Shown here one piece after another: positions 45,001 to 55,744 of a DNA stretch of 64,000 nt (the first letter of the stretch is position 1; the number at the start of each line of letters is the position of its first letter). Under the pieces are notes generated by a model, which saw only the letters and a list, made by a program, of their open reading frames with translations, did not search any database and was not told the origin of the DNA. This stretch comes from Blattamonas nauphoetae (Eukaryota > Preaxostyla > Oxymonadida): assembly GCA_033064195.1 (NCBI GenBank), contig JARBJD010000200.1, positions 62,001 to 126,000 on the forward strand, read 5' to 3'. The position numbers were made by a program, and so were the translations under genes.

Positions 45001-47385
45001 TTCTCGAAGCGGATCTTTGATGACGATGAATGCTGGAAAGAGTTGGACTCGTTTCAAACGGTATTCTTTGGCCAAGACGTAACACCATCTCTTCATCAAA
45101 ACGACACCTTCGTCGGAGATACCATGTTGGCGCCCAGACGTTCCTTGGAGGAAGAAGACACCGAGTGAGTGGAGATCTGGTGAGTCCTTTTCGAATCTGG
45201 ACATCAGAAGGATTGAATCAAAGCCCGCATTTGTTTCAATATCTGGAATGAGGTGACTTGTAACGACTTGCGCTTGAGTCCAATCGAGAGGACTTTCTCC
45301 AGTCACAAAATCTTCGTCTGTGTCAAAAGGGTCATCCATTTCGAGAGTAAGCTTAAGGGAAGGCAGAGCTTCTATATCAAGGCAACACTGGAAGAGGAAA
45401 TCCCATTGTGGATGGTACCCCGGAGCATCGTCTCTAATGAGAGTTTCAAGACTTGGAATTGCGATTGATTCAAAATCCGAAGAAGTCTCCATTGTTTGAG
45501 GAAGGCTGTCTATCGTTTTGGGGAACACAACATATGAGGGGACGAATGTGAGTGGTCCAACCGGCCTCAAATTCTTCAAAACGAGTCCTTCCTCGACAGC
45601 TTTCTGATAATCATCTTCATGCTTAATGGCGAATTCCTTTGAACTCATCTGCTTATTTGCTCGTAAGTCAACGGCGCGGTTCGTGGATTCATTAATCATT
45701 CTGGTCGTTCGTTCTTGCACGAGTTCGAACGAGCCCTGAGTTGCATGTTGTGTGTAAAAGTTCATGGGATCAAATTGTGGAGATGATGATTGGATGTAAC
45801 GATGAGGGGTTTTGGGTCCAAAATGTTCTCCACGTACCCGAGTGTGGTTCGGTGGCGATTTTTTTTGCACCCTATTCCCACGAATTACGGTGGTTGGATC
45901 TCGCAGATGCCTTAGTATCAGTCCTTTATTGTGGATCGACAATTGTGATCTCATCATCAGCGAGTATTCATCCGTGCTGTATTCATAGGGACATGGAATG
46001 GCATTGAACATGTGAATCATTTCGGGAAATAAGAGTGTCGGCACATTGTACATGAAAACCGGAGCATCACGCCCTTCATTTGGGATGATGTTTTCCCATC
46101 TTTCCTTTGAAGGGGATGTCAGGAGAACAACATGTTCACAGTCAGGAATGGTTTTGCTCTGAAGAATATAGCTGTTGGAAGAAGCAGAATGTGAAGAAGA
46201 GAACAAAGATACTCGTCTACAATATGCCATGTTGTTCCTCGAAGTCGATTCTCAACTTGATTTTTGTGGTTCACAAACAGTTTGAAGAAGTGCGGGAAGT
46301 GATGGATGCTTGGCATAGTCAATTGTCCGATGGGTTCTGATGATTTTTTTATTGTGTCTGGGTCATACACTTCGTTTTCCGATGTTGGGGGACACATGAA
46401 AACGTCGTACTTGTAGCAGAATGTATCTCTTTCGATGTGTACAACTGCATCGTCTCCTCTGTTGATTGTGATGGTCGCCTGTCCGATTGGGTTTAATTTT
46501 TCGCGTTGCAATGATTTCTCATCGTAATCATAAGGAACCGGAAGTTTGTTGTGGGTTTTTTCTTGAATTTCGAGTTTGACTGGATTCCTATTCACAAAGA
46601 TGAACGACGGTTCACCTTCTCGTGCTGTTTTCACTTCCTGAAAAAGTGGAAATTAAACAAAAGGAGCACACATTTACACCAAGAGTCATAGTCAAAGCGA
46701 TAAGTGGCATTCGAAGCACAGATTTCCCAATCCCTGGTGTTCCAGTCACGATATGAAATATGGCTTCACTTAATATCTCCAAGGGGTATGTGTTTGCATA
46801 TCCATTCGAGTTGAAGAGGATATGAGAAAACAACGAGTAGGTCGACGGACGAAAGAGAAGGTCGACAAGCGGTAACAGAAAATTGTTTTTGCTGTGGATC
46901 GTTGAGATAGACTTGTACATATAATTGGCTTTGTTGAAGGGCTTCACGTGTTCTGTGTCTTCTTCAAAATTCGGGATCTCTGTTTGGTGGAGCGGACCGA
47001 TTGATGAATCAATGGAAACTCGGAGATTTCTGAAGATCGTTTGATCCTCGTTCTTCTGTCTTTCAATATTCGCGTTTGCTTCCGTTTGAAACAACAGCAA
47101 TGCATTGCGTAAGTTTTGATGGAGTTGACGATATTCTTCAGAAGTAAAGTCTCGTTGGCGAGTTGAGTACCAAGTGACATATGAATGACAACTGGATCGA
47201 GTAGATTTTTTGACTTCATCAGGAAGTGAATAGTAGGCGGTTTTGAATTTGAGTAATTGTGATCGAATCTCATTGTCGTTTGGAGAGTTCTGAACGAGAT
47301 CGTGGAGTTTATCGAGCTCATCTATGACTTTAGACATGATGAACGTTTCATCAAAATCATCTATTTCATCAATTTGTGGATTCAT
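42067..47385 (-). CDS. CRN/RHS-like ATPase fused to a C-terminal OTU cysteine protease, 1,738 aa
   Basis: Three exons on the minus strand, 47385-46678, 46637-46221 and 46158-42067. The introns are 40 and 62 nt, with phase kept; the sum is 5,217 nt. The N-terminal ~200 residues are helical. A Walker A motif (VTGTPGIGKS) lies at ~215-225, preceded by LLFRPSTYSLF. A later EHVVLLTSPSKERWEN (~383) followed by VFMYNVPTLLFPEM matches the sensor-like region of CRN/RHS proteins (LTSPN...W...). A CAFCG...HFC zinc-binding knuckle sits near 831. The C-terminal ~190 residues form an OTU fold: EGDGNCWLYAV with the catalytic Cys at ~1554, and CGVTHFVSL with His at ~1679; it ends in a Glu/Arg-rich helix. OTU enzymes cleave ubiquitin chains. 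The catalytic pair is intact, so activity is plausible. The same ATPase family appears at 1-819. Start ATG at 47385 is the first in frame. Confidence 0.8.
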
Positions 47386-47846
47386 GGAGGAATGTAATAT
47401 TCAACTGGCAGGTGGGTATTTCTTTGATCTCGAAGCACCCTTTTTTTGGTAACAAACCAGACAGATATTGACGTGGTGGAATGTGCAACATTATCTCGAT
47501 CCATCCTCCTATTTATTTTTTAATTCATCTAAGATGTCGGGATACATGGGTGACGAAGAGAAATGATGTGTCAGTAGTGAATCACTGAGTTAACAGTTCT
47601 AGCTTTGGGTCTGATCAACCACTCGCTTTTTATTGAAACCAGATGAACCGCAAATATACGTTTCTGTTCTTTCCACTCTCTTTTTCACCATAATTTCTCC
47701 ATGTTTTGTACATCTATCGTTCCTAATGACAGGACACCGTTATTCTCCCCTCGATGGCATCCCCGTCGTTCTCAACCTTTGAACCTCGCCCAACAATCTG
47801 AACGAACCCACTAACCTTCTGAAGAATCCAAAAAAGAGTCATCCTC
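47386..47846. other. Intergenic stretch, no gene seen
   Basis: Upstream of the OTU gene. Contains CTGATCAACCACT near 47617, resembling the inverted end of the element at 52943-53708, possibly a lone relic of that family. The 47750-47846 part leads into the 5'-nucleotidase copy but is not clearly homologous to it. Confidence 0.35.
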
Positions 47847-48123
47847 GCTTTTTGTCGGCTTTTGAGACACCAAACATCAAATTGGTCGTCAACCTCTGTC
47901 ACATCTCGACCCTCAGTACACTTGTCACTAAACTCGAGAAATTTGTTGCAAACAGTCTCCCGGATGTGCCCCAAGTGAGCTTGACAGGTCATACCCACCT
48001 CCAGTTTACGAAGTCCTCAGACAATCGGTACACAATGGAAAGCGGGTCTTATTTGAAGACTGTTGGTGTCTTAGATGTCAAACTTGGCAAGAAAAAAGCA
48101 TCCTTCAAACATGAAAGTGTTGA
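47847..48123 (+). pseudogene. Duplicate of 5'-nucleotidase gene, piece 1
   Basis: Matches 37981-38258 of the intact gene almost base for base, including the TGHTH metal-site motif. Differences are few (for example CCCTCAGTACACTTGTCAC against CATCAGTTCCCTTGTGAC). It breaks off at GTGTTGA where the pogo-like element begins. The upstream exons are absent, so the copy is not functional. The high identity indicates a recent duplication or gene conversion. Confidence 0.9.
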
Positions 48124-48125
48124 TA

Positions 48126-50794
48126 GACATGGGACATAATTCAATTTTGAGACATAATTCCCACTTTGAGCGAACTATACACATTTGATTTGTAAAATTT
48201 GAGAAAACGACTCGTGAACACATTTGATAGCGTATCAAAAATCAATGATAGCGTGAATTTGTCTTGAAAACGAAAACGGAAGATCATGGTCTGATCGAAC
48301 CACAATGAAATGATTTCTCCACAACCTTCCGAAAAAATCTCCAAAATTGTCTATCAAGTCCAACAAGTCTCAGATGAAATAGTTAAAATAAAACGAGATG
48401 AGTCCGAACCCATTGTGCACGACAACGAACCAGAAACTCGGCCTGACTTCTTCCAACGACAAAGGGTGAAGCGTGGACCAAAATGCTACTTAAATGAGGA
48501 AGAAAAAAAATATACTATTCGAAGTCTTGATCCGACTGGATCGAGAGAACGAAAGTGCATCGTGGGAAGATGCTGCGATCGCGGTATTTTGTTTTTTCTT
48601 TGGATTTTCTAGGCTGGGGAAATTAGGAGGAGACGATCATTAAACGATATCAAGAAAGCTAATCCATCTACGAAAACCCTTCAGAGATATGTAGTAAAAA
48701 GAAAAGACCTTTTTGATACTGCCTTCCCTGTGATGGTCGATGTTGCTAGAATGAAAGCGTCAACCAGAGCCAATATTGAACCCTTCTTCACAAAGTTGAA
48801 CGAGCTGATGCAAAAATATCAATATCCTCCAGAATTAATTTTTCAAGGCGATGAAACATCTCTACAAGTGAAAAATCAGAGAAGGAAAAGAAGAATCGTC
48901 AAACTTGGAAAAACGACGGTGTATTATCTGAAGACTCGTCCAATAGGAAAAATGACGGCACTTTTTATGGTCGACGGCACTGGCACCTCCCTCCCGACGC
49001 ATATACTTCTGCACAAGAACATTGATATGGGATCACTCCCACCAATGTCTGTCCATCGGCACCTCGTCATCCACCAAACTGAAAAAGGATGGATGGAAAA
49101 GGGTAAATTTGAGGAAATAATCAAGTATCATACAGTTCCAGCGATTAATCAGGTCAAGGAAGAAATGTTGAAAAAGGCATTCGAAAATGAAATGAAAGAT
49201 AAAGAAATTGCTGAAGCTGAGAAGAAGAAACTATGGGAAGAAACAAAGACAAACTGTCGTGCCCTAATCATTTTGGACGGCCACAGCTCACGCCACAATT
49301 ACGCGCTGATGGAGGAGTTGGCTGGGCAGGGGATCGATGTTGTGATTCTCCCTGCCCATACCAGCCATTTCCTCCAACCCCTGGACTTGGGTGTCAATGC
49401 CGCATTCAAATCTGCGCTTACTGGCCTGGAATTTCCAACAAAAAGTGAATTTAGAGAAAAGTGCAAACCATTCTTCTATAAAGTCCGGGATGCCATCCAC
49501 ACCGCCACACAAGCAAAGTACATTCTGGCAGGTTGGGACAGATCAGGCTTGTTTAATGAGAAACGCCAGAAACAAATTTTGGAGGAGCTTGACCAAGTCG
49601 GTGGGGTCCCACCTTCGAGAGGGTTCAGTCTTGGTGGTGAGGTAATCACCAGTCAAGAGGTTCTACACAGATGGAAGGAACATGAAACAAGGAAGACAAA
49701 GAAGGGAAGACAAAAGAGACAAACGAAGAAGGTTCAAGTTGACAATTCTTCAGAATCTGGGTGCGATTCAGCGAGTATTGTATCAGACACAGAATATGAG
49801 ACAGAAGAAGACTGCATTGTGGAGGTGGGGGGTTCCGATATTGATGAGGAAGACACTATTGCCGAGAAAATAACTTCGATGATAAACGAAAGAGTGCAAA
49901 CCCCAAGTTCACAGTGGTCCAGGCAGATTCGTACACCGGCAAGGTTCCTGCAAGCAAGCAGTCTAGAGATGGGAAAACAAGCCAAAAACAAGTCCCCCGG
50001 GCAGATTGCCAAAGAAAAGTGGTTGGATAAACTCAATAGTGGGTTTGATCAAAAAACCGAAATTCCCTCCCTGCCCGATAGATCAAATGATGTCAACAGC
50101 GATTTCTTCTTCGAGCAGTTGGACCTTGAGGACAACGGCGTGAAGTATACAGAAATGCGTCTCAGGTTTGTTCTATCCTCTCCTAAACTCAATTCCGCAC
50201 TTTTACTGTCAATAATTGTTTTGCCTTTTTCTTTGGATTCATCGAAATTATTCTTTCCTCTTTCATTCTCCTGTTCTCTCTTCTTATTCTTCAGTGAAAA
50301 CACAAGACTTTCCGCAGATTTTTATCCTTCGGACAAGCAAACGGAACCTCTCCCACTCAGTTCGAACTCCCCCCTTTTCTTCCGTGTGCTGCACGTATGT
50401 TGTTTCTTCACTACGTCATTCTTCATTCTCTTCGCATTTTTAGGCCAACTCAACAGTCCAGCATGGTTAATATTGATCGTTCATGAAAGAAGAGAGCTCG
50501 ATCTTTCAAGGACAGATACCGATCATCGCAACTTCTTTCATCTCACACGTGATTCAGTTCTGTTTTATTTATGATTATTTCTCTAAATTGCAAATTTGGC
50601 CAATATATCAACCTGAATAAACTGAGGAGAAATGTGTGGTGAAATGGGATTCTGGACTGTCTCCAATTGAGTTGGGACTGCTTGAGGAGGTGTAATATGT
50701 TTACAGCAACCTCCTTTTCACTCTAGAACTGTTCTTGATACGTATTTCTTGAGAAAAGTGAATTGTGTCCCCAAATTATTTTGTGTCACCCATC
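48126..50794 (+). mobile_element. pogo-like DNA transposon, apparently full length (2,669 bp)
   Basis: Inserted in the 5'-nucleotidase copy: the sequence left of 48124 and right of 50797 joins up as in the intact gene. TA flanks both sides (48124-48125 and 50795-50796). The ends are imperfect inverted repeats of ~45 bp (left GACATGGGACATAATTC; right, complemented, GATGGGTGACACAAAAT). TA duplication and the encoded DDE_1 transposase both fit the pogo group. Confidence 0.85.
48310..50574 (+). CDS. pogo-type DDE transposase, near intact
   Basis: Two exons with a 29-nt intron (48584-48612). The N-terminal HTH region (SASWEDAAIAAGEIRRRRSL ... TLQRY) spans the intron. The catalytic Asp blocks are ELIFQGDETS (~48836-48866), ALIILDGHSSRHN (~49262-49300) and PAHTSHFLQPLDLGVN (~49351-49400). 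The C-terminal third is charged, with acidic runs. One oddity: to join the start at 48310 with the HTH, the frame must shift within an A-run at about 48506-48515; this could be a true indel or a sequencing error in a homopolymer. The 3' end is open to 50574 but a 129-nt in-frame intron (about 50166-50294) is possible. Confidence 0.8.
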
Positions 50795-50796
50795 TA

Positions 50797-50868
50797 TGAA
50801 TTCAACATCCAAAACCTGTCATCGTTCTGTGGCATCTCCGAATCGAAGTGGGAGACCGCAGGTGGAGC
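50797..50868 (+). pseudogene. Duplicate of 5'-nucleotidase gene, piece 2
   Basis: Continues piece 1 exactly where the pogo-like element interrupts it, matching about 38261-38333 (EFNIQNLSSFCGISESKWET). It ends in AGGTGGAGC (50860-50868), the 9-bp duplication of the next inserted element. Confidence 0.9.
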
Positions 50869-50960
50869 GGGTATGTATAGAGACAGATCTGTTTTTGTAT
50901 ACACACAGATCTAACTTTGGTATAGGCACAGAACTGAAGGATACACACAGATCTGTCTAT
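50869..50960 (+). repeat. Terminal repeat of an element with a 9-bp target duplication (end 1)
   Basis: Starts GGGTATGTATAGAGACAG right after the 9-bp AGGTGGAGC. Contains ~22-bp subrepeats with TACACACAGATCT. About 75 bp match the sequence at 54254-54340. The 9-bp duplication and long ends are what Mutator-like (MULE) elements show; no transposase was found to confirm this. Confidence 0.7.
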
Positions 50961-51097
50961 ATGTTCATAATTTTCGACTATATCACACATTTTTTCTCTG
51001 ATTTATCTTCGAAACAAATTGTATGTCCCTCTACCCCCTTTAAAACCACAACTCTCGAAAAAGTTGGACCAGGGGAACTGATCAAGCCAGAATAAGT

Positions 51098-52200
51098 TCA
51101 AAACGCATCACAGGTGTGACAAGGTGAGGTGAGGGATGACAGCGATCGGATATGAGGGAAGAGTGATGTCGTGGCTTTGTTGATGACGCGGTGCTGTGCA
51201 GGAAGCTGGCAGAGGGAAAGTTTCTGGAAAAAGTGAAATGAAGAGAAGAACGGGATACTGGTTGGTGAGTCGGGTCGTGTCACATCCAGAAGCACATTAT
51301 TCAGTTGGGGTGGAACAGGAGGTGCTCTTGGTGGTGAAACAGTGAGGAGCACAGGATCCTCATTTCTGTCGTGTTGGGGCGACCATAGAGAGATTTGGGT
51401 TGGCTCTGAATGGAACATTTCTGAAGTGCAAGATGACAATACGAATGAGGCGTATTCGTTGCAATTGGAGAGTGTAGATGAACACGATCTGTCGAGAGAA
51501 GCTGATTTAGACAAGGTTTGCGTTGGTAAACTGGAGGTGAGTCGGATCGAGACTTTGGGGTCGAGCTACGGACTGTCCGGAGAGACGTGCATTTTTGTCA
51601 ACAATATTGTGTGTAAAGCTTCGTTTGGTTGGTTCTTTATGACGAGAGATGACTCTTGTTGTGAATGAAGAATTGACGACGAAGGTTTGGGAATCTGATC
51701 TTTTGATGTGGCCACGGACAGGATGTTTGAAACAGACAAATTCCAAAGATTGAACATTGGTTTCATTGAATCAGTCTTGCTGTGAAGAAGATCCGACGGC
51801 GATGATCCGAAGAAGTGTTGGATGTGATCTAATACGAAAAAGAATAACCAAAAAGTGATTGAAATGGAAAACACACAGGTCGGGCCGGAAGTTAAAGGAA
51901 ACCGTTTGCAGTTTGGAGGAGTGAGGCTCTGGCGTTTCGAATTGAAATGATGTGACAAAGTCATGGTCATAGTGTCTCTTATATGTCGATAGAAAGAAGT
52001 AATTGAGCAATAACGGGGTCTGAATAACCAAGGAGATCATTGTGACGAAGCGAAGGGGGAGGAAGGAAGGATGAACTGAAGAAATGATGAGATCATGAGA
52101 AGATGGACGGAGGAAGTGGTTCATAAAAAATTGAGTGGTAATCAGATGATGAAAGGAATATAGGAAGAGGGAAGTCGCACACTTCGAATTCCGAACACCC
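51098..52200 (-). pseudogene. Possible Ser-rich repeat (beta-helix-like) protein remnant
   Basis: The minus strand keeps successive open frames (51970-51566, then 51514-51098) that could join through short introns. Sequence such as PSSSILHSQQESSLVIKN and STLSNCNEYASFVLSSC has the Ser-rich, short-strand rhythm of pectin-lyase-like beta-helix proteins. No start or complete exon chain could be set, so it is either a partial gene or a decayed one. Confidence 0.25.
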
Positions 52201-52942
52201 ATTAAACCCCACTTATGTTGGCGATGTCGAAGGAGCCTCGGTTGAGTTGACCATCATGGCTGATGATAGAGAAAAGAGGGAGGCAGGATGGACTGAAACG
52301 AAAGAGAAAAGAAGAGGGGAAGAGAAGTGCTTCAGAATGAGATGAGGTCAAACTTTCTTTCCGTTGGGGGTGTGTACTGGCTAGAACCCGACTCAATGGT
52401 TCTTTCGAGGATGCCCTCTGCTTGTATCCCATCTGAATCTTTCGCTTTTCTTGTTCATTCCAATCTCTTTCCCAGAACGTCTCAGCAGGACTATTATGAA
52501 GGGGTCTGTCATCCATCTCTCCCTTCTATTCTTCTTCATCCTTTCTAGTATTGTGATCCTGTCATCAACTCAAATTATCTTTTCTCTTTGAATGTTGCCT
52601 TTTCAACCCTCTCCAACAGGTCTTCCTGTCTCTTGTGGAACTTCTTGTCTCAATTGAGGAATCTATTCTTGATCAAATCATTTAGAGAGGTAAATATGAT
52701 GATAAACAATACAATAAGAGCAGACTTGTCCCTTCATTTACTCAACTGTCTTCTTAGTTCGGATTCTTCAGTGGTCATCTCTATCACAAGATCTGTGGTC
52801 TAAAACATGAGAGTGAGAAAAGTTTATTAACATTAACGAGAAAAGAGCAGACAGGGTTCATCTCCGAACCAGTCTCCAGACATGAAAGTGTCATTTCGAT
52901 GATTTGAGTGGGCAATTACCAAAATGTTGGTTTGATAGGATA
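52201..52942. other. Stretch with no supported gene
   Basis: Frames of up to ~104 codons on both strands overlap one another without motifs. Nothing convincing is seen. Confidence 0.3.
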
Positions 52943-53708
52943 GTGGTTGATCAACCGGTGTTTTTTAGAATATGGGTGCTAAATACCCCGCTGCCCCATG
53001 ATTTTTATGCCAAAAGTGTCTCCACTAACCGACCAGGAAATCGTTAATTTATCGGTTTCACAGGACTATCGCAACATTCCTCACAGAGGCGAGCGCTTCG
53101 CTCGCCTCTGTCGCGACCACAGCATACCCTATTCTCGTATCATCAAGCTCAAACTTGTGCCTGTCAAAACCTTCAGGCTGGCGATAGCCAGCTTAAAAAA
53201 GGGGAGACCATGCGGAGTGGTGGGAAGACCGTCGAAGTTAAGTCCTGAAGAGCGGACCTCCATAGAAACAAGGATCAACCAAGACAAAGATCATCGAGAC
53301 CATTCGTGATTCTCTCGTCAATGCTGTCTCGGCTCGTACAATCCAAGCATCATTTCGTGACACCGGTCTGGAGCCTGTGAGTCTGGCAGCGATCCAACGA
53401 AAACTTACGGACGGTGAGCTGCCAAGACGCCTCAACCCTCCACCGGGACGCAGAGATCACTCACGAAACGGCATCTGGTTCATTTCAGATGAGCAACTTC
53501 GAAGAAGGATCAATGCCCCACAGAACGACACTATCCCCATGGATGCTGATGATGATGGAGGAGGTGATTCAAGTGAGGATGAGGAGTAGATAGAGTTCAT
53601 TTATTCGTCTCATTTCATTTTAAAAAGGAAGCTGTTGAATTTTTATTGAAAATGGGTACAAAAAGGATCTGACACCGTTTATTTAAAAAGCACGGTTTGA
53701 TCAACCAC
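52943..53708 (+). mobile_element. 766-bp TA-flanked transposon encoding a transposase lacking the catalytic core
   Basis: Inverted ends share GTGGTTGATCAA and then CGTG/GGTG followed by a T-run, with TA on both sides (52941-52942 and 53709-53710). The plus strand encodes a DNA-binding segment (PLTDQEIVNL ... GRPSKLSPEERTSIETRI) and, one frame over after a single +1 shift near 53280, a second helical segment (IQRKLTDGELPRRLNP) and an acidic tail to 53589. The region that would hold the DDE Asp blocks is absent. It looks like a shortened pogo/Tc1-like element. Confidence 0.75.
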
Positions 53709-53710
53709 TA

Positions 53711-54118
53711 GACAGATCGGGCCACCATAGGACATAATAGGACAGGACAGGACAATTGTCCTCCCTCGATTTTATTGCGAAATTGTGACGCAAGTATTGT
53801 GAATGTCTCAAATACCTTCTATGTCCTATGGTTTGAGCCCGATTCAGAATTGTCCTATCGTGTCCTATGGTGGGCGGATCGACCTCGTTTGTACAATTTT
53901 CGCTATTTTTATCAAAATAGGGTGACAAAACACAATAAAAATGATTCTAAAACAGAAAATGTGCATTGTTATCTCAACTTTCTCCTCATTTTTCGATTCC
54001 AGTTTTCGCCTTCAGACGAAGCAAGTGGTTGGTTCAATTCTTGTCATCGTCACTTTTATCCAAATTGTCCTCCTCTTTTTGGCTGTCCTGTAGGACAGGA
54101 CAAGTAGGACATGCCGAC
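53711..54118. repeat. GGACA-rich palindromic repeat region
   Basis: Clusters of GGACA on one strand and TGTCC on the other occur at 53722-53762, 53815-53875 and 54085-54110. CCACCATAGGACA at 53719 recurs inverted at about 53868-53880. GGGCCACCAT at the left and GGGTCGGCAT, complemented, at the right suggest the ends of one ~400-bp element. No coding sequence. Boundaries are approximate. Confidence 0.5.
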
Positions 54119-54119
54119 C

Positions 54120-54253
54120 CAAGGTAAACGTTCTTCGAGCGGCTGGTCAATTTCGGCGTCATCGAATACTCCGTCTGGGCATATCCAATAATGTGGGCTA
54201 AGTTCAGTTCTTCTGCTTTCGCAGCAATGGTTTGTTTGATATATGCTCCACCT
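54120..54253 (-). pseudogene. Duplicate of 5'-nucleotidase gene, piece 3, inverted
   Basis: Complement of 54253-54120 matches about 38327-38450 (GAAYIKQTIAAKAEELNLAH-like reading and SMTPKLTSRSKN). Its outer end GCTCCACCT (54245-54253) is the complement of the 9-bp duplication next to piece 2. So this fragment follows piece 2 in the original gene but now lies ~3.3 kb away and reversed. Confidence 0.9.
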
Positions 54254-54340
54254 GGGTAAGTATAGAGACAGATCTGATTTTGTATACACACAGATCTGTC
54301 CTTTGGTATACGCACAGATCTGCGGTATACACTAGTCGGT
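54254..54340 (+). repeat. Terminal repeat of an element with a 9-bp target duplication (end 2)
   Basis: GGGTAAGTATAGAGACAG and following ~22-bp subrepeats match 50869-50960 in the same orientation. In an undisturbed element the two ends would face each other; here one has been flipped together with the neighbouring gene piece. Confidence 0.7.
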
Positions 54341-54399
54341 GGGAAACCCCGAAGTTTGTGGGGATCTCAGGAGCTCAACATTTTTTCAGAAATGATTCT

Positions 54400-55500
54400 C
54401 CGTTGTTCCGAAAAGTGTGAGTAAAATGAGAAATGAAAGAACTAAAACGAGAAAAACACTGTTTAATCGGTTCTTACCTCTTTGAGATACTTGGAGAATT
54501 GGCCGGTCAGGTTCCAGTCAGATTGGCATCAATTCGATTTGGGATGATCACATCGTCATTTTGTTCAATACAACACTTTGATCTGAAAGTCTGCGTTATT
54601 CTTGTTTTTACTCTCTTTTGAACCAGTATCTCTTCTTTTTTTGAGTCGAGAAGTCTTGATAAAACTGAATCTTGTAGAGCTCAAATTTCATCGCAATCAC
54701 GACAATATGAACATCATGGATGTATCATTCTTGTTTTCTCTCGATTTGAACAGAACTACCTTCATTGTATGAGAATTGATGTCTTGATCAAGCTGTCTTT
54801 TGAACTGTCACACTTCTTTATTGAAGGAGATGTTTTGCACGCGATGACTTCATTCTCACGGATTCAGCCGAACGAAACCAACAAGCTGTGTGACTTTCTG
54901 CTCCGAAATGGCGTCTTGGTCAAGTTCTGTTGATTCTGGGATTTCGTGGGCTTTTGTGTCCGCCTCAGCAAAATCAAGCGACTCAGAACGAACTATCTGT
55001 TTTCAAAGCTCCTTCTCATTCAGTAGAGATGCAATGATCGAACAAGACTGGAAACACACATTGGCAGACACTCCAAATCTAGAAACGCTGACGACTTCCA
55101 CCAGAACACGTCTAAACTCCGGTTCAGACAATCGGAGAATCGTCTGATGTTGTTTTAGTTAAGATGGTGAATGTTGACATGATTTCTCTACCGCTCCTGA
55201 ACCAAAAATCCTCATCATATTCGAAGATCATGAAAGGACAGAACTTGATCGTGATAAGCTGTCTGTGTTTACTGGGATGCAGGACATGCTTCAAATCAGT
55301 TTTTTACTCTCTTTTTTCATTTTTAAAGGCTATTAGAGCACTCATGATCATAATTTCACACATTCGTGACCATCCTTGTCAAGATCATGAGAGACTCTGC
55401 ACTTGCAATGCAGACGCTACAGGGCATGCTGAAAGTTTGTTTATTCCACTTTTATCTCATTTTTACCTGTTTTTAGGACACAAATTACGATAATTACGCA
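54400..55500 (+). other. Possible multi-exon gene, unidentified
   Basis: Protein-like frames follow each other on the plus strand: LFEILGELAGQVPVRLASI (about 54480-54535), FELSHFFIEGDVLHAMTSFS (about 54800-54860), and NKLCDFLLRNGVLVKF ending near 54929. Possible short introns (for example GTCTGCG...GTCGAG near 54590-54650) lie between. I could not build a consistent chain, and no domain is recognised. Confidence 0.25.
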
Positions 55501-55744
55501 TGTTCATGAAGTCGATCGGCTGGATGGGCTCACGTGCTGCCGAACACCGTCCCGGTGACTTTTTTGAGGTGTACATCCGCTTCATGTGTAATATAAGATG
55601 TCGCGTCGCTCATTCATCCAACATGTCACCTTCATCCCTCTCGACTCGCGTCGGGTCTAATCAGGGTTGGACGAACCGACAGTGGTCACCACAATTCGTC
55701 TTTTTTTGATCAAAAACACAAACCAAAAAAAGAAGTATTTTCCG

